Source: Lachnospiraceae bacterium | GTDB lineage: Bacteria > Bacillota > Clostridia > Lachnospirales > Lachnospiraceae | Direction of reading: 5' to 3' | DNA length: 25,227 bases | Assembly (NCBI GenBank): GCA_009787745.1 | Contig: WQST01000012.1 | Coordinates: forward strand, 1-25,227 | Shown here: piece by piece, positions 23,595 through 25,227 of the stretch | How the letters are laid out: each line of letters begins with the position of its first letter | Numbering within the stretch: position 1 is the first letter of the stretch | Notes under the pieces: generated by a model | What the model was told of the DNA's origin: nothing | Seen by the model: the letters and a program-made list of their open reading frames with translations, nothing else | Databases searched by the model: none | Translations under genes and position numbers: made by a program

Positions 23595-25118
23595 ATGAAA
23601 AGCAGATTAACAGCACTATGTAAGCAACTATTAGTATTCATTTCAGAAAATCTAATGCTCGTAGGAATTTTGGTATGTGTCACGTTAAGCATATTAAGCC
23701 GTGCTTATTTCGACTTATCGTATATAAGCCCTGACAGCGCTCACTACCTACGGGCGGCACGGGAAATACTTCGCGGTAACGGGTTTTATGTCTATCCCGA
23801 ATGGTTCGGCATTTGGCCGCTTGGTTATCCTTTTCTTATCGCTGTTACAGCATTTGTAACGCGGGCGGAAGTTTATCTGGCGTCCAAGATCTTATCGATT
23901 ATTATCGTTTGGATTATCGGAATAATGCTTTATAAGCGTTTCAACCGTATCGCGTGGGCTTATGCTTTCGTAATGTTTAACGTTGGTTTTCGTTATATTT
24001 TCTTTTATACATGGAGTGAAACCGCATTTATTTTGGGAATGTTCCTTTTAGCTTTTGTGACTGTTGATATTATTTGCGATGAGACTGTTAAGGCATCCCA
24101 TTATATAAGATTGACCTTCGCTTCTTTACTTATGTTCCTGTCACGTTATATCGGGGCTTTCGCCCTGATTGTCATCGGTGTTTTGTGGCTTACATTTTTA
24201 TTTAGGCGGATTAAGCTAAAAGATAAACTTTCAGGGAAGCGTGTGTTATATCTTACGGCTGCCGGGGCAGTTACAGGGATTTTCATTATTTCATATCTGC
24301 TCCTTAATCAAAGGATGACAGGGTATATGACAGGGACGCCCCGAGTTCCTGCCGGACATTTAAGGGATACATTGCTTGAACTTTATCGGGCAATGATGAT
24401 TGAAATGGATTATGTATTCGATACTTTTATCGCGATTGGGCCGCTTAGAGCCGCTCTGCTTTTATGGGTGTTCTTTATCGGGTTTTTGTTTTATAGTTTC
24501 GCTAGGCACAAGGAAGGTCTTGCCCAAAATGACCGTGCTGTTATTACCCCGCTCGTTTTTATTCTAATCGGAGTTGTTTATTGGCTGGCGATTGTTGCTA
24601 TGCGTTTATCGGCTCACTTCGATGATTTCGATTTCCGCTTACTTTTTCCGAGCAGTGCGATGCTTTTTATCGGCTTTGTCGGGTTGCTCACTTTAAATGA
24701 TAGGATAAAGCAATTCTTCAAGCTATATAGTGCAAAAATTATCCCTGTTTTGTGTTTATGCGGCTTTATCATGATGATGCTGGTTATAACGCCCAGACTC
24801 AGCGGTACCTCGGGTTACCGGCAAACGAGGGACCATGTCCTTAGTGTATATGCGGGGATTCCTGATGGCGCGGTGGTTTTGTGGGGAGATACGCTACATT
24901 TAATGTTTTTGCGGGATAATGTTGATTCTGTTCATGTTGATTTGAGTTCTGACGACATTGCCGGATTTTGGGAGACGCTTAAGGATTATGATGAAATTTA
25001 TATAAATATACCCGCGATGAAAAAGCATTTAGATGAATATGACGGTTTCGCGGGTGAATTGTACGGGTATTTTTATCATTATCGGGAAAGCGGTGAGATG
25101 CTTGAAAAGCTGAGATAG
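23595..25118 (+). CDS. GT-C fold membrane glycosyltransferase (ArnT/GT39-like)
   Basis: About 507 residues and 11-12 hydrophobic segments. After the first segment (about 17-36) comes YISPDSAHYLRAAREILRG (43-61), with D47 in the place of the first-loop catalytic Asp of lipid-phosphate-sugar-dependent GT-C enzymes. FGIWPLGYPFLIA (71-83) continues this typical loop. The soluble C-terminal end (about 400-507, HVLSVYAGIPDGAVVLWGD and after) is probably extracytoplasmic. The frame is open far upstream into the SDR gene. I choose the ATG at 23595, which has GGGG six bases before it. An ATG at 23583 is possible but has a badly spaced AGGA. It ends the rightward operon and would use the lipid-linked sugar made by the two genes before it, transferring it to an exported glycan or protein. 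That link is inference from gene order. Confidence 0.75.
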   Translation: MKSRLTALCKQLLVFISENLMLVGILVCVTLSILSRAYFDLSYISPDSAHYLRAAREILRGNGFYVYPEWFGIWPLGYPFLIAVTAFVTRAEVYLASKILSIIIVWIIGIMLYKRFNRIAWAYAFVMFNVGFRYIFFYTWSETAFILGMFLLAFVTVDIICDETVKASHYIRLTFASLLMFLSRYIGAFALIVIGVLWLTFLFRRIKLKDKLSGKRVLYLTAAGAVTGIFIISYLLLNQRMTGYMTGTPRVPAGHLRDTLLELYRAMMIEMDYVFDTFIAIGPLRAALLLWVFFIGFLFYSFARHKEGLAQNDRAVITPLVFILIGVVYWLAIVAMRLSAHFDDFDFRLLFPSSAMLFIGFVGLLTLNDRIKQFFKLYSAKIIPVLCLCGFIMMMLVITPRLSGTSGYRQTRDHVLSVYAGIPDGAVVLWGDTLHLMFLRDNVDSVHVDLSSDDIAGFWETLKDYDEIYINIPAMKKHLDEYDGFAGELYGYFYHYRESGEMLEKLR

Positions 25119-25227
25119 GCTATTATCATCCTGAACGTAAAAGAAGACCATGACTATATTAGTCAATATTCGACATGTTTTAGGGTGTTTTATCCCTATT
25201 TTGTGAATTTAAACTACTTTTTGAAGC
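25119..25227. other. Gene-free right edge of the window
   Basis: AT-rich DNA after the GT-C stop with no open reading frame, RNA gene or repeat I can support. It contains two small inverted repeats: GACTA-TAT-TAGTC (25152-25164), without a T-tract, and the weak terminator-like stem at 25181-25202. Confidence 0.5.
25181..25202 (+). terminator. Weak terminator-like stem after the rightward operon
   Basis: TAGGG (25181-25185) and CCCTA (25194-25198) can form a 5-base-pair stem with an 8-base loop, followed by TTTT (25199-25202). It is correctly placed, 62 bases after the GT-C stop, but the stem is short, so termination may instead occur beyond the window. Confidence 0.25.

Noticed and set aside
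25152..25164. Inverted repeat GACTA-TAT-TAGTC in the right-edge spacer
   Set aside because: Short arms, no T-tract and no promoter elements near it; expected by chance in AT-rich DNA.
1..25227. CRISPR arrays, insertion sequences, tRNA/rRNA genes and long direct repeats
   Set aside because: I looked for regularly spaced repeats, transposase motifs, terminal inverted repeats and RNA gene signatures and saw none. Gaps between genes are too short for most of these.

Overview
The window is a dense cell-surface polysaccharide locus with almost no non-coding DNA. It holds 21 protein genes, one of them cut by the left edge. I see no rRNA, tRNA, CRISPR array, transposase or phage gene. The DNA is AT-rich and ribosome binding sites are mostly of the AAGGAG/GAGG type. 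The Wzx-type flippase has the N-terminal pattern common in Gram-positive Clostridia/Bacilli ('AELGIGTALTFSLY'). I therefore infer a member of the Bacillota, with only moderate confidence. No housekeeping gene is present to fix the taxonomy.

Layout. (1) Leftward operon, 16691 down to 1, apparently continuing off the left edge. In order of transcription: GT17-like transferase, PglK-like ABC exporter/flippase, GT11-like transferase, Wzy-like polymerase, polyprenyl-phosphate sugar-1-phosphate transferase (initiating enzyme), GT4 transferase, two GT2 transferases, polysaccharide pyruvyl transferase, Wzx-like flippase, a polytopic membrane protein with a DDDW motif, a GT39/ArnT-like GT-C enzyme, a GH105/GH88-type unsaturated-uronide hydrolase, and the start of a GT11 fucosyltransferase. 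Genes overlap or lie within about 45 bases of each other. A good sigma-70/A-type promoter and a GC-rich 5' hairpin precede the first gene. (2) A lone rightward GT2 gene (16828-17724), whose 3' end overlaps that of the convergent GT2 gene. (3) Leftward operon, 21531 down to 17688: asparagine-synthase-type amidotransferase, GT11 alpha-1,2-fucosyltransferase, GT2 transferase. (4) Rightward operon, 21634-25118: UbiA-family phosphoribosyltransferase-like protein, extended SDR epimerase/reductase, GT-C membrane glycosyltransferase. The last 109 bases hold no gene.

How the parts fit. The initiating enzyme would load the first sugar phosphate onto undecaprenyl phosphate at the inner face of the membrane. 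The GT2, GT4, GT11 and GT17 enzymes would extend the repeat unit, and Wzx and Wzy would flip and polymerise it. Pyruvyl transfer, possible amidation by the AsnB-like protein, fucosyl transfer, and the GT-C enzymes using lipid-phosphate sugars outside the cell would decorate it. Two features do not fit a plain Wzx/Wzy locus: a second, ABC-type lipid-linked glycan flippase, and the UbiA-SDR-GT-C cassette, which resembles a compact pathway for making and using a polyprenyl-phosphate pentose. No nucleotide-sugar synthesis genes and no chain-length regulators (Wzz/tyrosine kinase) are in the window, so these must lie elsewhere.

Both divergent gene junctions (about 16.75 kb and 21.6 kb) carry face-to-face promoters whose elements overlap, with small palindromes inside. 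This suggests that the opposing transcription units may compete.
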